This document shows positions 25,034 to 35,200 of a stretch of 45,179 nt of DNA, one piece after another. The DNA lies in assembly GCA_020630525.1 (NCBI GenBank), contig JAHDBF010000006.1:1-45179 (forward strand), written 5' to 3'. How positions within the stretch are numbered: the stretch's first letter is position 1; every line of letters begins with the position of its first letter. A model generated the notes under the pieces. That model saw only the letters and a list, made by a program, of their open reading frames with translations. It made no database searches and was not told the origin of the DNA. The position numbers were made by a program, and so were the translations under genes. The stretch comes from Saprospiraceae bacterium (lineage in GTDB: Bacteria > Bacteroidota > Bacteroidia > Chitinophagales > Saprospiraceae).

Positions 25034-25720
25034 TTAAAAATCGAATTTGTATCCGACACCTTTCATAGTTTGGATGTAGTGACTGCCTATTTTTTCTCTC
25101 AATTTCCTGATGTGTACATCTATAGTACGGTTGCCGACAATAACATCAATACCCCAAACTTTTGCCAGTATTTCTTCTCTCTGAAATACTTTTCCAGGTC
25201 GAGAGGTCAGTAATTTCAATAGTTCAAATTCTTTTTTTGCCAATGGAATTTTCCGCCCTGCAATCGTAACTTCGTATTGTTCAAAATCAATTTCTAAATC
25301 ACCATAAATAGCTTTACTCGATGCAACTCCAGTTTTTAATGATGGATGACGCCTCAACAGCGCCTTTACCCTACTGAGTAAAACTTTTGGTTTTATTGGT
25401 TTAGAAATAAAATCATCACCGCCACTTTCCAATGCTGAAATATGTGTAAATGACTCCGATCTAGCTGTCAAAAAACATATTATAATATCTTGAGTCCCTT
25501 GCATAGAACGGACAATTTCGCATACCTCGATACCGTCCATTTCTGGCATCATAATATCTAAGATAATGAGGTGCGGTGCAAATTCTTTAACCTTTTGAAT
25601 GGCATCTACCCCATTTGGAGCAGTTTGCACTTCATACCCTTCTTTTTTTAGATTGTATTCTAAAATTTCAGTAATATCAATTTCGTCATCAACTACTAAA
25701 ATTTTTGTTTTATCTGCCAT
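25034..25720 (-). CDS. OmpR/PhoB-family response regulator
   Basis: A DNA-binding response regulator (228 aa). The receiver domain (about 5-120) has the acidic pair VVDDE, the phospho-acceptor Asp55 in LIILDIMMPEMDG, a Thr in FLTAR, and the conserved Lys in ISKPIKP. The C-terminal winged-helix domain (about 135-228) has LTSRPGKVFQREEIL, NRTIDVHIRKLREKIG and GVGYKF, typical of OmpR/PhoB. It directly precedes the histidine kinase gene and lies 69 bases downstream of the DUF4296 lipoprotein gene in the same direction. Whether it belongs to the sixA transcript cannot be settled by reading. Confidence 0.92.
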   Translation of the reverse strand: MADKTKILVVDDEIDITEILEYNLKKEGYEVQTAPNGVDAIQKVKEFAPHLIILDIMMPEMDGIEVCEIVRSMQGTQDIIICFLTARSESFTHISALESGGDDFISKPIKPKVLLSRVKALLRRHPSLKTGVASSKAIYGDLEIDFEQYEVTIAGRKIPLAKKEFELLKLLTSRPGKVFQREEILAKVWGIDVIVGNRTIDVHIRKLREKIGSHYIQTMKGVGYKFDF

Positions 25721-25789
25721 AATAATTTTCTTAAACTCGAATTAAAACATAAATACGATATATCCAAAGTTCCAAATATTATACAATTA

Positions 25790-26125
25790 TTAATTCTTTT
25801 TAAATTCTCCAATTCTTGAGATTACAGAATCCATTACAGAAATATACTTTTCAGGTGATTTTTGTAATTCTAAAATATCTTTTTTTACATCCTCCAAATT
25901 CACATCATGGATTTTTTCCAATTCAAATTTCAATTTATTTACCAATGAATCTCGATTAGAAGATTTTTGAATATTTACCATTTGTTCTGCAAATTCCATA
26001 TCTGCAATTATGTGAATAAGTTCTTTTTCAGAATGAATCAATTTTGGTTCATATGCTTTGTCGGAATCACAAGATGAAACAATAATTAATAAAAAAGTAC
26101 CTAGAACAAGAATAAAATTTTTCAA
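25790..26125 (-). CDS. DUF4296 lipoprotein
   Basis: A small predicted lipoprotein (111 aa) of a family found mainly in Bacteroidota. The signal peptide ends in the lipobox VSSC, so Cys19 would be lipidated. The mature part shows the DUF4296 pattern with 'IIADMEFAEQMV' followed by helices and 'SPEKYISVMDSVISRI' at the C-terminus. The start overlaps the end of the sixA gene by four bases (ATGA), which indicates translational coupling. The function of the family is unknown. Confidence 0.82.
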   Translation of the reverse strand: MKNFILVLGTFLLIIVSSCDSDKAYEPKLIHSEKELIHIIADMEFAEQMVNIQKSSNRDSLVNKLKFELEKIHDVNLEDVKKDILELQKSPEKYISVMDSVISRIGEFKKN

Positions 26126-26619
26126 TAGAATAAGGCTTTTGGTATATAAATGGAATTAACCTGAGTATTGTTTTCTTGTACCTCATTCCAACGATTAGCG
26201 CTAGATTGCAATAAAGCGACACCACAGGTTGGTAAATTATCTAATACAGAATCATGGAAGTTATTTACCATATAAGTCATGGTCGGGTTATGCCCAAATA
26301 AGGCAATACAATTATACTCGTCTAAAGTTTCATTAATCACATGCATCAAGTCATCTATATCACTATGATACATGCTTTTTCTGATATCAATATCAGTATC
26401 TAGTGCCATCGTCGAGTGAAATATTTTAGCTGTTTCTAGAGCTCGATTGGCATAACTAGAGTAAATTAATTGCGGAATTTGACTTAAGTTCTCTGTAAGG
26501 TATTTTGCCATTTTAGGCGCATCATGCATACCTCTTTTATTCAAAGGTCTTTCATAATCTTTTAATCCTATATTAGACCAACTGCTTTTTGCGTGACGAA
26601 CTAAAATTATTTCTTTCAT
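26122..26619 (-). CDS. sixA: SixA-type phosphohistidine phosphatase
   Basis: Histidine phosphatase superfamily member of 165 aa, the size of SixA. The catalytic motif is LVRHAKSSW (Arg8, His9), followed by DYERPLNKRG, 'SSYANRALETA', and the second catalytic His in LFGHNPTM. E. coli SixA removes phosphate from histidine in signalling or phosphotransfer proteins. Here it heads a minus-strand run of sixA, DUF4296, response regulator and histidine kinase genes, so action on a phosphorelay is conceivable (inference). It is divergent from the SWIM-domain gene, with only 56 bases between their starts. Confidence 0.88.
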   Translation of the reverse strand: MKEIILVRHAKSSWSNIGLKDYERPLNKRGMHDAPKMAKYLTENLSQIPQLIYSSYANRALETAKIFHSTMALDTDIDIRKSMYHSDIDDLMHVINETLDEYNCIALFGHNPTMTYMVNNFHDSVLDNLPTCGVALLQSSANRWNEVQENNTQVNSIYIPKALFY

Positions 26620-26675
26620 TTTATTTTAATGCTGCTTTATTCCTCGTAAAATTAATCTATATTTGACAGGTACGG

Positions 26676-28340
26676 ATGATTATGGCTGATCAATTAGGAA
26701 GTATTGAAACAATTTTTTCAGAAAAGCTCTATATGAGCACTGAAGAATTATTTGATGCAAATAAATTAAATGTCGAATATGTTAAGAAAGGAAAAACTAC
26801 ATTTACCTTATCTATAACAGATTCCAAAACTAATTTAGTGCATCTAAGACTTAAATCGAAAGTGATTGAGCGTAAATGTGATTGCGTATTTTTTGATAAA
26901 AGCAAAGAATGTACGCATGTCCTTTATGCATTGCTGCATCTCCGTCGTGACTTAAATGACAAAAATTCTGAATTATCCATAAAGGCATCAAAGCCTAGGA
27001 AGTCATCATCCAATCCTTCTTCTTTGAATACACGTACAATACTCAATGAAATCCCGATCGAATTACTTTCGGATTTCGTAAAAGCCTATTCTGCTAAAGA
27101 TGCCTCTTTTAGATTAGCTCTTAAGACATACTTTGCCAATCAAATAGATTTAGAAGATAATTTTGAAAAATACGGTTCATTGTTTACTACCGTTGTGTTG
27201 CCAAAAACACATAGGCATGAGCAAATGACAGTATCAGAAAAGAAAGATTTTCATAGATTACTGGAAAGTCTTATTGATACCGCCAAAGATTCTATCGCGC
27301 TAGAGCAATACCGTGAAGCGATGTACATATTGTTGCAATGTTTTGATAAGATTTTCTATGTTAGAAAAAACTACACCAATGCTGCAACGAGATTGGAAAA
27401 ACAAGAAAGTGAATTTCTAGAAATATTAAAACAACTAACCGGTAGTGGCATTCCTCCAGAATTGCTTTCTGAGATGAAGACAAAAATTTTAGACTTAACT
27501 ACTAGATCTTACTTCATTCCTGCAAAAAATAATCCTTTAGCATTACTCATTGAGTTAGGAATGATTGAAAAAACAGAACTTGATGAACAAATAAATGTAT
27601 TTATAGGTAAAGCCAAAGAAAGAAATGAACATGCTCCTTTCTTTTTAGACTTGTCTATTCTCACATTCCAAATAAATGATAAATATTTAGATTTACTATT
27701 AGAAAATTTGGCATTATCCAAAATCATTGATCGGATAATTAGTATGGATTATGACCAGTTTCCAGATTTTCCTTTGCTAATCTCAGAACATCTTATCAAC
27801 TCCAATCGATCAAATAAAAGATTGGATCATTTCTATGTCATCAAATTAATGGAAGCAGAAAAGCTAGATTTAGCCTTTGATGCAATGAAGTCATTCCACG
27901 AAAAACACAAAGACATCAGTCACTCTTTACGACAGATAAAACTAATGGATGACGATTCTAGATTTAACAACAAAGAAAGAATCATTGCAATTTTTGATGA
28001 TTTAGAAGTAAGTGGAAAATTGAAATTACTTGAAGAATTGGACGAAGTAAAGCTTTTAGCGAATATCCTCAAAGAAGAACCCAATCTAGAATTACTTTGG
28101 AAATACGACGCTATGATTGGTGAATATGATGAAGATCTGTTATCCGAGATTTACACAATGACCATGTCAAAACACCTTAATGAATTCATTGGACCTCAAG
28201 GAACTCAATCACTCAATGATTCGCTGCTTAGATTAAATTCTTACGGCTTTAAAAAAATTGCATTAGGGCTAAAAAAATCTATGAAAGAAGAGTTTGATCA
28301 CAGAAAAAATCTAACGGATAATTTAATTAGTGTTAGATAA
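26676..28340 (+). CDS. SWIM zinc-finger protein of unknown function (554 aa)
   Basis: The only recognisable domain is an N-terminal SWIM finger with the pattern C-x-C-x8-C-x-H (Cys68, Cys70, Cys79, His81). SWIM fingers bind DNA or proteins and occur in bacterial helicase-associated and MuDR-like proteins. The rest (about 120-554) is a helix-rich region without a motif I know, with leucine-rich segments that suggest an alpha-solenoid. No helicase gene is next to it. The start could be ATG at 26676 or 26682; the second removes two residues. No signal peptide is present, so it is cytoplasmic. Confidence 0.8.
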   Translation: MIMADQLGSIETIFSEKLYMSTEELFDANKLNVEYVKKGKTTFTLSITDSKTNLVHLRLKSKVIERKCDCVFFDKSKECTHVLYALLHLRRDLNDKNSELSIKASKPRKSSSNPSSLNTRTILNEIPIELLSDFVKAYSAKDASFRLALKTYFANQIDLEDNFEKYGSLFTTVVLPKTHRHEQMTVSEKKDFHRLLESLIDTAKDSIALEQYREAMYILLQCFDKIFYVRKNYTNAATRLEKQESEFLEILKQLTGSGIPPELLSEMKTKILDLTTRSYFIPAKNNPLALLIELGMIEKTELDEQINVFIGKAKERNEHAPFFLDLSILTFQINDKYLDLLLENLALSKIIDRIISMDYDQFPDFPLLISEHLINSNRSNKRLDHFYVIKLMEAEKLDLAFDAMKSFHEKHKDISHSLRQIKLMDDDSRFNNKERIIAIFDDLEVSGKLKLLEELDEVKLLANILKEEPNLELLWKYDAMIGEYDEDLLSEIYTMTMSKHLNEFIGPQGTQSLNDSLLRLNSYGFKKIALGLKKSMKEEFDHRKNLTDNLISVR

Positions 28341-28533
28341 TAAATAATAATTATCGTTGATTTATTTTGAACAAGAAAGTGAAAGCAAATTTATAGATAC
28401 TTATTTCGCATAAACTTTTTATCAGAATCTAAAAAATTATTGGATCAAATCTAAATAGCGTATTTAAACTTTCCTATTTTCATCCTCGGTTTCTCCAACC
28501 TCATTTATCATAGATTATTGAATATTCGTAATA

Positions 28534-29910
28534 ATGAAAATTATACATACAATTTTAATTACATTTAGTAGCATAATAATGTTATCCATATTTTCATCTT
28601 GCGAGTCGACCTCAACTCAAAAGACAGAAACAAAAAATACAGCAGAAGTTTTTAGACATACAGCTCCTCCATCACAAGGGTACAAAGGTGCACATTTACC
28701 ATTGTGGGCAAAAAACATAAATGTCTACTCCGTAAATATCAGGCAATTTACTGTAGAGGGAACTTTTAAATCCTTTAAAAACAACCATTTAGATAGATTG
28801 AAAAAGATGGGTGTCGATGTAATTTCCTTGATGCCAATATTCCCGTTTAGCGAAAAAAACAAACAAGGAAGTTTAGGGAATCCATTAGCGGTAAATTATT
28901 ATAAAGCGGTAAATGCTGAAATGGGAGATATTAAAGAATTTAAATCAATGGTCGACTCGATCCATAGAGCTGGAATGAAAGTAATATTAGATTGGGTCCC
29001 AAATAATACTGGCACAGACAATGCCTGGACAAAAGATCATCCTGATTGGTATTTACAAGTAAACAACAATTCTGATGTTGCAATTTTAAATTACGAGAAC
29101 AAAGCCATGCGAGATAAAATGATTGAAAGCATGTTGTTTTGGGTAGAAAAAATGAAAATAGATGGATTTAGACAATATGGATCTAAAAATATTACCAACA
29201 AATTTTGGCAAGAAGTAAAAAATGGCTTAAAAAAATATCCGAAACTACTTTTATTGTCCGATGATGAAAATGTCAGTTGTAGAAACCAAGAACTTATTCA
29301 TGCAACAAATAGCTCTTCTTTTAGTAATCTTTTATTACAAATAATGAAAGGCAAGAAGAATGCAAATGACATTGCAAAATGGTACAAACTAGATAAATCA
29401 TCCTATGAAAAAGGTTTTCATACACTCTCCATTCCTTCTATGAGTGATATCAAAACGGAAAGCAACAATAACAAAATCCAAAAACTTTTTGCTGTCTTGG
29501 CTTCTACATTGACTGGAACTCCACTCCTATCTTCTGGACAAGAAGAACCGATTACTAGTACAATAGATACATTTAAAAAAGACAATATCGATTGGAACTC
29601 GTTTCAAGATGAAACATTTTATAAAAGTCTCTTTAATTTAAAACATAGAAACAAAGGGTTATGGAATGGAACGTATGGTGTAGAAACTGAATTTTTATAT
29701 GATGCTAATGATGTGCTTATTTATCGAAAAAAGAACGATGGTCACTATGTAATTGTAGCATTAAATTTTTCTTCAAAACTTCAACGTGTTCCATTTGAAC
29801 ATGAAATTGATAACGCTATAGAAATATTTTACAATAGAAAATATACGCACAAACCTGGTAAAAAACTCAGTATCGAACCTTATGGATATCTTGTCTTAAG
29901 CAGTTTTTAA
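28534..29910 (+). CDS. GH13 alpha-amylase-like lipoprotein, probably catalytically inactive
   Basis: A 458-aa lipoprotein with lipobox IFSSC (Cys23). The fold is clearly GH13: 'NINVYSVNIRQFT', 'GDIKEFKSMVDSIHRAGMKV', 'LDWVPNNTG', 'DGFRQYG', 'LTGTPLLSSGQEE' and a C-terminal beta domain ('GHYVIVALNFSS'). The catalytic positions are altered. Region I has Asn158 where active enzymes have His (DVVPNH). Region II has Tyr215 where the nucleophile Asp of GFRxD is expected. The acid/base Glu region reads LLSDDENV (Asp243). Region IV reads IPSMSD instead of a NHDE-like motif. The overall length and secondary features remain intact, so it looks like a pseudoenzyme rather than a decayed gene. It might bind glycans or have a new activity (inference). 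It is monocistronic, with a convergent ABC gene 21 bases downstream. Confidence 0.87.
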   Translation: MKIIHTILITFSSIIMLSIFSSCESTSTQKTETKNTAEVFRHTAPPSQGYKGAHLPLWAKNINVYSVNIRQFTVEGTFKSFKNNHLDRLKKMGVDVISLMPIFPFSEKNKQGSLGNPLAVNYYKAVNAEMGDIKEFKSMVDSIHRAGMKVILDWVPNNTGTDNAWTKDHPDWYLQVNNNSDVAILNYENKAMRDKMIESMLFWVEKMKIDGFRQYGSKNITNKFWQEVKNGLKKYPKLLLLSDDENVSCRNQELIHATNSSSFSNLLLQIMKGKKNANDIAKWYKLDKSSYEKGFHTLSIPSMSDIKTESNNNKIQKLFAVLASTLTGTPLLSSGQEEPITSTIDTFKKDNIDWNSFQDETFYKSLFNLKHRNKGLWNGTYGVETEFLYDANDVLIYRKKNDGHYVIVALNFSSKLQRVPFEHEIDNAIEIFYNRKYTHKPGKKLSIEPYGYLVLSSF

Positions 29911-29931
29911 CACCAATTAGTTTATAAAAAA

Positions 29932-31593
29932 TCAATCACTTACTGCTGCCAATAGTCTTTTAGAATATGCATTTTTAGGATTTAGATATACTTCGTCAGC
30001 ATCACCTATTTCTGCAATTACTCCATCGTTCATCACTAAAATTCTGTCAGAAATAAATCTTGTAGCAGCGAGGTCATGAGCAATAAATATCATGCTTAAG
30101 TCCATATCTCTTCTAAGATCTAAAAGAAGATTTATAATCTGTGCTTGGACCGAAACATCCAATGCTGAAATACATTCATCACAAATCAAAAGTTTAGGTT
30201 TTAAAGCTAATGCACGTGCTATAACAATACGCTGTCGTTGTCCTCCAGAAAACTCATGAGGAAAACGATCGTAATGTGCGCTATCTAGTCCCGTTTTTTC
30301 TAGCAACTCACACACGTAATTTTTGACCTTAGATTTTTCTACCATACGATGTGCAATGACTGGCTCACCTATCGCATCACCAATCCGCATTCTTGGATTT
30401 AATGACCCATAAGGATCTTGGAAAATCATTTGAATATTTCTTCTAAATGATTTTAATTCTCTTTTTTCATAAGTAGAAATATCTGTTTCTTTAAAAAATA
30501 TTTTACCAGAATCTGGAGCCAATAAATTTGCGAGCATTTTTCCAAGTGTAGATTTTCCACAACCTGACTCTCCAACAATGCCAAGAATTTCTTTCTCTTT
30601 CAGGTTAAAACTTACGCCATCAACGGCCTTAGTATATGACAATGGTTTTCCTCTCCAATTTTTTTCTTTTGGATACCATTTTTTTAAATTATTGACTTTT
30701 AATATTTCACTTCCAAACTCAATTTTTTCCACTATTTGTTGATCCATTTTCTTTCCATCCATAAAATCTTGGACAGTTGGAAGTCTATAATTTCCAAAAT
30801 TATTTTGTGGCCTGCAAGCAATTAGTCCTTTTGTATAATCTTGTTTTGGATTATTAAAAATCTCTTGAGCAGTTCCTTGTTCTACCAACTGACCTTTGTA
30901 CATAACTAATACATGATTACATAGTTTCTTTACCAGACTCAAATCGTGTGAAATAAAAATTGTTGCTGTACCCAATTCACTTTGAATTTCACGAAGCAAT
31001 TCTAAAATTTCTTTCTGTACAGTAACATCCAATGCAGTTGTTGGCTCATCTGCAATCAATATGTCTGGATCGGCTGACACTGCCATTGCAATCATCACAC
31101 GCTGAATCTGACCACCAGAAATTTGGTGTGGATAAGCATTATAAATACGTTCTGGATCAGGAAGTCTTACCTTTTCAAATAATGAAATTACCTTTTGTTT
31201 TGCCTCTATCTTATTTAAATTGGTATGCAATAATATCATCTCTAAAACTTGCGCACCACATTTCATTGTAGGATTAAGAGAGGACATTGGTTCTTGGAAA
31301 ATCATAGCAATCTTATTGCCTCTGTAATGTCGTATTTCAGATTCGGATAAAGTATTTAGATCGACACTTTCTTCAGATGAAAATAAAATCTGCCCAGATA
31401 TTTTACTTGACTTTTGAGGCAGTAGTTTCAATATAGCATAAGCCGACACAGATTTTCCAGAACCAGACTCTCCTACTATACCTAATATTTCTCCTTTACT
31501 TATCGAAAAATCTATACCCTTTACAGCTTTAAAAATTTTACCTTGATTAACAAAACTGGTTTGTAGATTTTTTACTTGTAAAAGACTGCTCAT
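29932..31593 (-). CDS. Fused double-ATPase subunit of a peptide-type ABC transporter (DppD-DppF / YejF-like)
   Basis: Two complete ATP-binding domains in one chain of 553 aa. Domain 1 (about 5-260) has Walker A GESGSGKS (41-48), the signature ISGGQIQRV and Walker B ILIADEPTTALD. Domain 2 (about 290-550) has Walker A GESGCGKS, the signature FSGGQRQRIVIA and Walker B LLICDECISALD. The order and the 'RMRIGDAIGEP' segment match the oligopeptide/dipeptide (Opp/Dpp, YejF, GsiA) group that energises import of peptides or similar solutes. No permease or binding protein genes lie next to it, as is usual in Bacteroidota for this fused form. ATG at 31593; the upstream small exported protein gene ends 11 bases before, so they are probably co-transcribed. 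Confidence 0.92.
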   Translation of the reverse strand: MSSLLQVKNLQTSFVNQGKIFKAVKGIDFSISKGEILGIVGESGSGKSVSAYAILKLLPQKSSKISGQILFSSEESVDLNTLSESEIRHYRGNKIAMIFQEPMSSLNPTMKCGAQVLEMILLHTNLNKIEAKQKVISLFEKVRLPDPERIYNAYPHQISGGQIQRVMIAMAVSADPDILIADEPTTALDVTVQKEILELLREIQSELGTATIFISHDLSLVKKLCNHVLVMYKGQLVEQGTAQEIFNNPKQDYTKGLIACRPQNNFGNYRLPTVQDFMDGKKMDQQIVEKIEFGSEILKVNNLKKWYPKEKNWRGKPLSYTKAVDGVSFNLKEKEILGIVGESGCGKSTLGKMLANLLAPDSGKIFFKETDISTYEKRELKSFRRNIQMIFQDPYGSLNPRMRIGDAIGEPVIAHRMVEKSKVKNYVCELLEKTGLDSAHYDRFPHEFSGGQRQRIVIARALALKPKLLICDECISALDVSVQAQIINLLLDLRRDMDLSMIFIAHDLAATRFISDRILVMNDGVIAEIGDADEVYLNPKNAYSKRLLAAVSD

Positions 31594-31604
31594 TTTCTAA
31601 CTAT

Positions 31605-32084
31605 TTAAAATCTTAAACTTAATGAAAATCTATCAATCGAGAGATTTAAGTCAAGACGTTGATTATGAATATTTTGACTCGAAGCCTCTTTTTGTTTTGA
31701 ATTATAAATATTGATTGCTTTGATTACAGATCTGTTACCAGAACTATTCGTGATTAATCCCAATACTACTAATCCAGCTCCAGCAACTACTCCAGTATAA
31801 TTTATTTTTCGTCCACTCAAAATTGGCCCCAACCCATGATAACCCATTATTCCGCCGCCAATTCCGCTAAAGATCATGGCAGTAGTTTTGGCAGTCCGCA
31901 CAGTTCGCAAAACATATTTTGTTTCGGGAATATCTACCATTTCTAATACTTGTCTCTCAGATAAGCTTTTGCCTTCCGAGCTAATAAATCCGATTTTCCC
32001 ATTTTCTCGCTTGATTTCAATGCTTTGTCCAACTAATGCGAACGAATAAAGAACTACACATAATAATATTAATATTCTTTCCAT
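31605..32084 (-). CDS. Small exported protein with glycine-rich hydrophobic hairpin (159 aa)
   Basis: The family is not recognised. ATG at 32084 gives MERILILLCVVLYSFALVGQS, a signal peptide; an in-frame TTG at 32108 would add eight residues. The mature part begins with a short beta segment (IEIKRENGKIGFISSEGK), followed by two hydrophobic Gly-rich stretches (about 70-85 and 95-115, with SGIGGGIMG and GVVAGAGLVVLG) that look like a glycine-zipper membrane hairpin. The C-terminus ends in alternating hydrophobic residues (LNLSIDRFSLSLRF), as in outer membrane strands. It precedes the ABC ATPase gene by 11 bases. Confidence 0.7.
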   Translation of the reverse strand: MERILILLCVVLYSFALVGQSIEIKRENGKIGFISSEGKSLSERQVLEMVDIPETKYVLRTVRTAKTTAMIFSGIGGGIMGYHGLGPILSGRKINYTGVVAGAGLVVLGLITNSSGNRSVIKAINIYNSKQKEASSQNIHNQRLDLNLSIDRFSLSLRF

Positions 32085-32267
32085 TTGATTATTATAAATT
32101 TTTGACAATATACATTAATTCATCATTAGAATAAAGCAGCACAAAATTTAATCAATTAAGCAACTTTAAGGGTAATCATCTTAATTTTGTATTAATATCA
32201 AAAATAGTAGCATTAAACAATCCCTTTTTCGCATTTAAAGCGTTTATCTTAAAACGAATACTCTAAA

Positions 32268-35200
32268 ATGAAAAAATTAATAAAATTCTTAGCAGTCATA
32301 TTGATTGTGATTATTATTGCTTTAGCATTGATTCCATTTTTATTTAAAGATCAGATATTAGCAAAAGTTAAGGATTATGCTAATGAAAACATCAATGCCA
32401 CCTTAAATTTTTCAGATGTAGATTTAACGGTTTTGAGTTCGTTTCCCAATGCTGCATTTAGTCTACAAGATATTTCTCTAGTTGGGAAAAATGAATTTGA
32501 AGGAAAAACACTATTCGCAGCAAAGGATTTTACTATTGAAACCAATATTGTCAATCTCATAAAAGATAGGTCAAAAATAGTGGTCAATGAGTTTCATCTC
32601 ATCAATCCTGAAATCAATGTTTTAGTGACAAAAAATGGAAATGCAAATTATGACATAGTAGAACCAAGTGAAAATACAAACAGTGAGTCTTCAGATCTTA
32701 TAATGGCTTTAGATGCGTATTCGATTAGAAATGCTAACATTAGTTACCACGACCGGGTTAGCAAATTATTTTTAGACATCAAAGATTTTACACAATCCGG
32801 ATCTGGAAATTTTACTTCCGAAATTTTTGACTTGAATACAAAAAACGAAATTGGTTCTACAAGTTTAAAAATGGATGGCATTCCTTATATTCATAACATG
32901 GCGATCGCTGGCCCACTTGATGTAAATGTAGATCTACCCAATTCAAAGTACACCATTAAAAATAATTCTTTAGCATTTAATAATTTAACTTTAGATACAA
33001 AGGGATTTGTACAAATGAAAAAAGAGGATATTGTAATAGACTTAAATATGGTATCAAAGGAAGGTGATTTGAAAAATTTCCTTGCGCTAATTCCTGGTAT
33101 CTATAGTGCAGAATTACCAAACATTAAAACATCAGGAACAACGGATATAGGTGCCGTTATAAATGGAGTATATAACGAAAAGAAAAATAGTTTCCCAGCA
33201 ATAGACATATCAATAGACGCAAAAAATGGCAGCCTTTCTGGTCCTGACATACCAGAACCATTAAACAACATAAACTTTACACTAAATGCAAAAGCAGATA
33301 ATAGTTCTTGGTCAGACTTGCGCGTCAATATTCCGCAATTTGATTTCGAAATGGCGGGAAATAAATCTAGTGGAAACATTGACATCACAAACTTAATGCA
33401 AGACCCAAAAGTAAAAGGACAAGGGATCATTAACGCGAATTTAGCTAGTCTTTCTGGTATTATCAATGACCCTACTACCAATATCAAAAGTGGAACACTA
33501 AAGGGTGACTTTAAAATTGAAGCAAGCCAATCTGATCTAGAAAAAGAAAAATATGAAAACGTCATTTTTGACGGCAATATGCAATTAACAAACTTTAATG
33601 CTGATTACGACGCTTACAAAGACATCAACATTAAAAACATGAATGCATCTTTTAATCCCAAAAAATTATCCATCAGTGAAACAGAGGGTAAAATAGCGCA
33701 GAGTGATTTTAAAACTGATTTAAAAGTAGAAAATCCATTGGCTTATTTTATGACAGATAAAAGCATGAAAGGAGACTTGACATTTTCCTCTAATTATCTA
33801 GACCTTACTCCTTATATTTTAGAAGAGACTGAAACCAATGTTGATACCACTGAATCAGCATCATTTGATGAAAGTCTAGTAAGAGAAAGTGATTTTAAAT
33901 ACAATATAGACATTAAAGAGATCAATTATCCAGAATATAAAATTACTGATGTAAAATCTGAAGGTAAACTTTCAGCGGAAGATATTGTAATGAATAATTC
34001 ATCAATCACACTAAATGAAAACACCATAATCTTTGATGCTAAAGTAAATAACGGATACGACTATGCGATGAACGGAGAAAAACTCAATGCAGATATAAAT
34101 ATAAAAGGAGGCACCATTGATCTAAATGATTTTATGTCTGATGGAGAAGCCACTGATGAACAAGCAGGACTGCTGTATCTACCAACAAATATAAACTCAA
34201 CAGTAACTGGCTCTTTTGATAAAATCATATATGACAAATATGATCTATCAAATACACGTGGGACAATTAAACTTGACAATGGTAAGGCAGAATTCAAAAA
34301 TTTCTTTGCTAAAATATTTGATGGTGAAATAAATTTTGATGGAAATTACAATTCTAATGTTGAAGGTAATCCAACGTTCGACATGAAGTATAATCTCGCA
34401 AATTTCAAATGGGGAAAGACATACGAAGCCATTAATACTTTCCAAGTATTAGCACCAATTGGAAAATTTATCGATGGATTATTTAATATGGACTTGTCAT
34501 TTGGTGGAACAATGAAAGACGATATGCTCCCTGACCTGAACACCATTTCTGCTGATGGATTTATACATACACTGGAAGGAACAATTAAGGGTTTAACGCC
34601 TTTAGAAAAAATTGGAAATCAGTTAGGCATTGATAAATTAAAATCATCTTCAATCACCGATACAAAAAACTGGTTTGAAATTAAGGAAGGAAAAGTATTT
34701 ATCAAACCATTCGATTTTGAAATTGATCAAATGAGCTTCAACGTTGGAGGAAGCCATAGCATAAGCCAAGAATTAAACTATGTAATGAAAGCATCTATTC
34801 CCAGAGAAATGCTAAAAAAAGGTCAAGTAACTGGACTTGCTGAACAAGGGCTTAGCTTCTTAGAGCAACAGGCACAAAATAATGGAGTTAACATTGGCTT
34901 AGGTGATTACATAAATCTAGACATTAAAATCCAAGGATCGATTACCAATCCAAAAATAAATATTACGCCTACCGGTTCAGGAGGAAAAAACCTTAAATCT
35001 GTAGTCACAGATCAAATTGACAATGTAAAAGAAACCGTAAAAGACACAATTAAAAAAACAGCAGATAAAGCGATTGATGAAGCTAAAGATAAAGTAATTG
35101 AAAAAACTGACGAAGTGGTAGATATGGCAAAAGCCAAAGCCCAAGAAGAAACGGATAAAGCAGTGAACAAAGGAAAAGAAATAGCAAAAGAAAAAATAAA

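Noticed and set aside
26658-26665. TATATTTG, a match to the Bacteroidota -7 consensus TAnnTTTG, before the SWIM gene
   Set aside because: No good -33 element at the expected distance, and the predicted start would leave a leader of only a few bases. In AT-rich DNA such matches arise by chance about once per 1-2 kb.
29932-31593. Single ABC gene considered as two fused genes through a sequencing error
   Set aside because: Double-ATPase fusions of this type (YejF/GsiA layout) are a known natural form, and the linker is continuous and normal in length.
32182-32189. TAATTTTG, another -7-like match, before the AsmA gene
   Set aside because: Position is plausible, but the -33 TTTG is absent; not strong enough to list as a promoter.
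33101-33577. 158-aa minus-strand open frame
   Set aside because: Antisense shadow within the AsmA-family gene; no recognisable domain.
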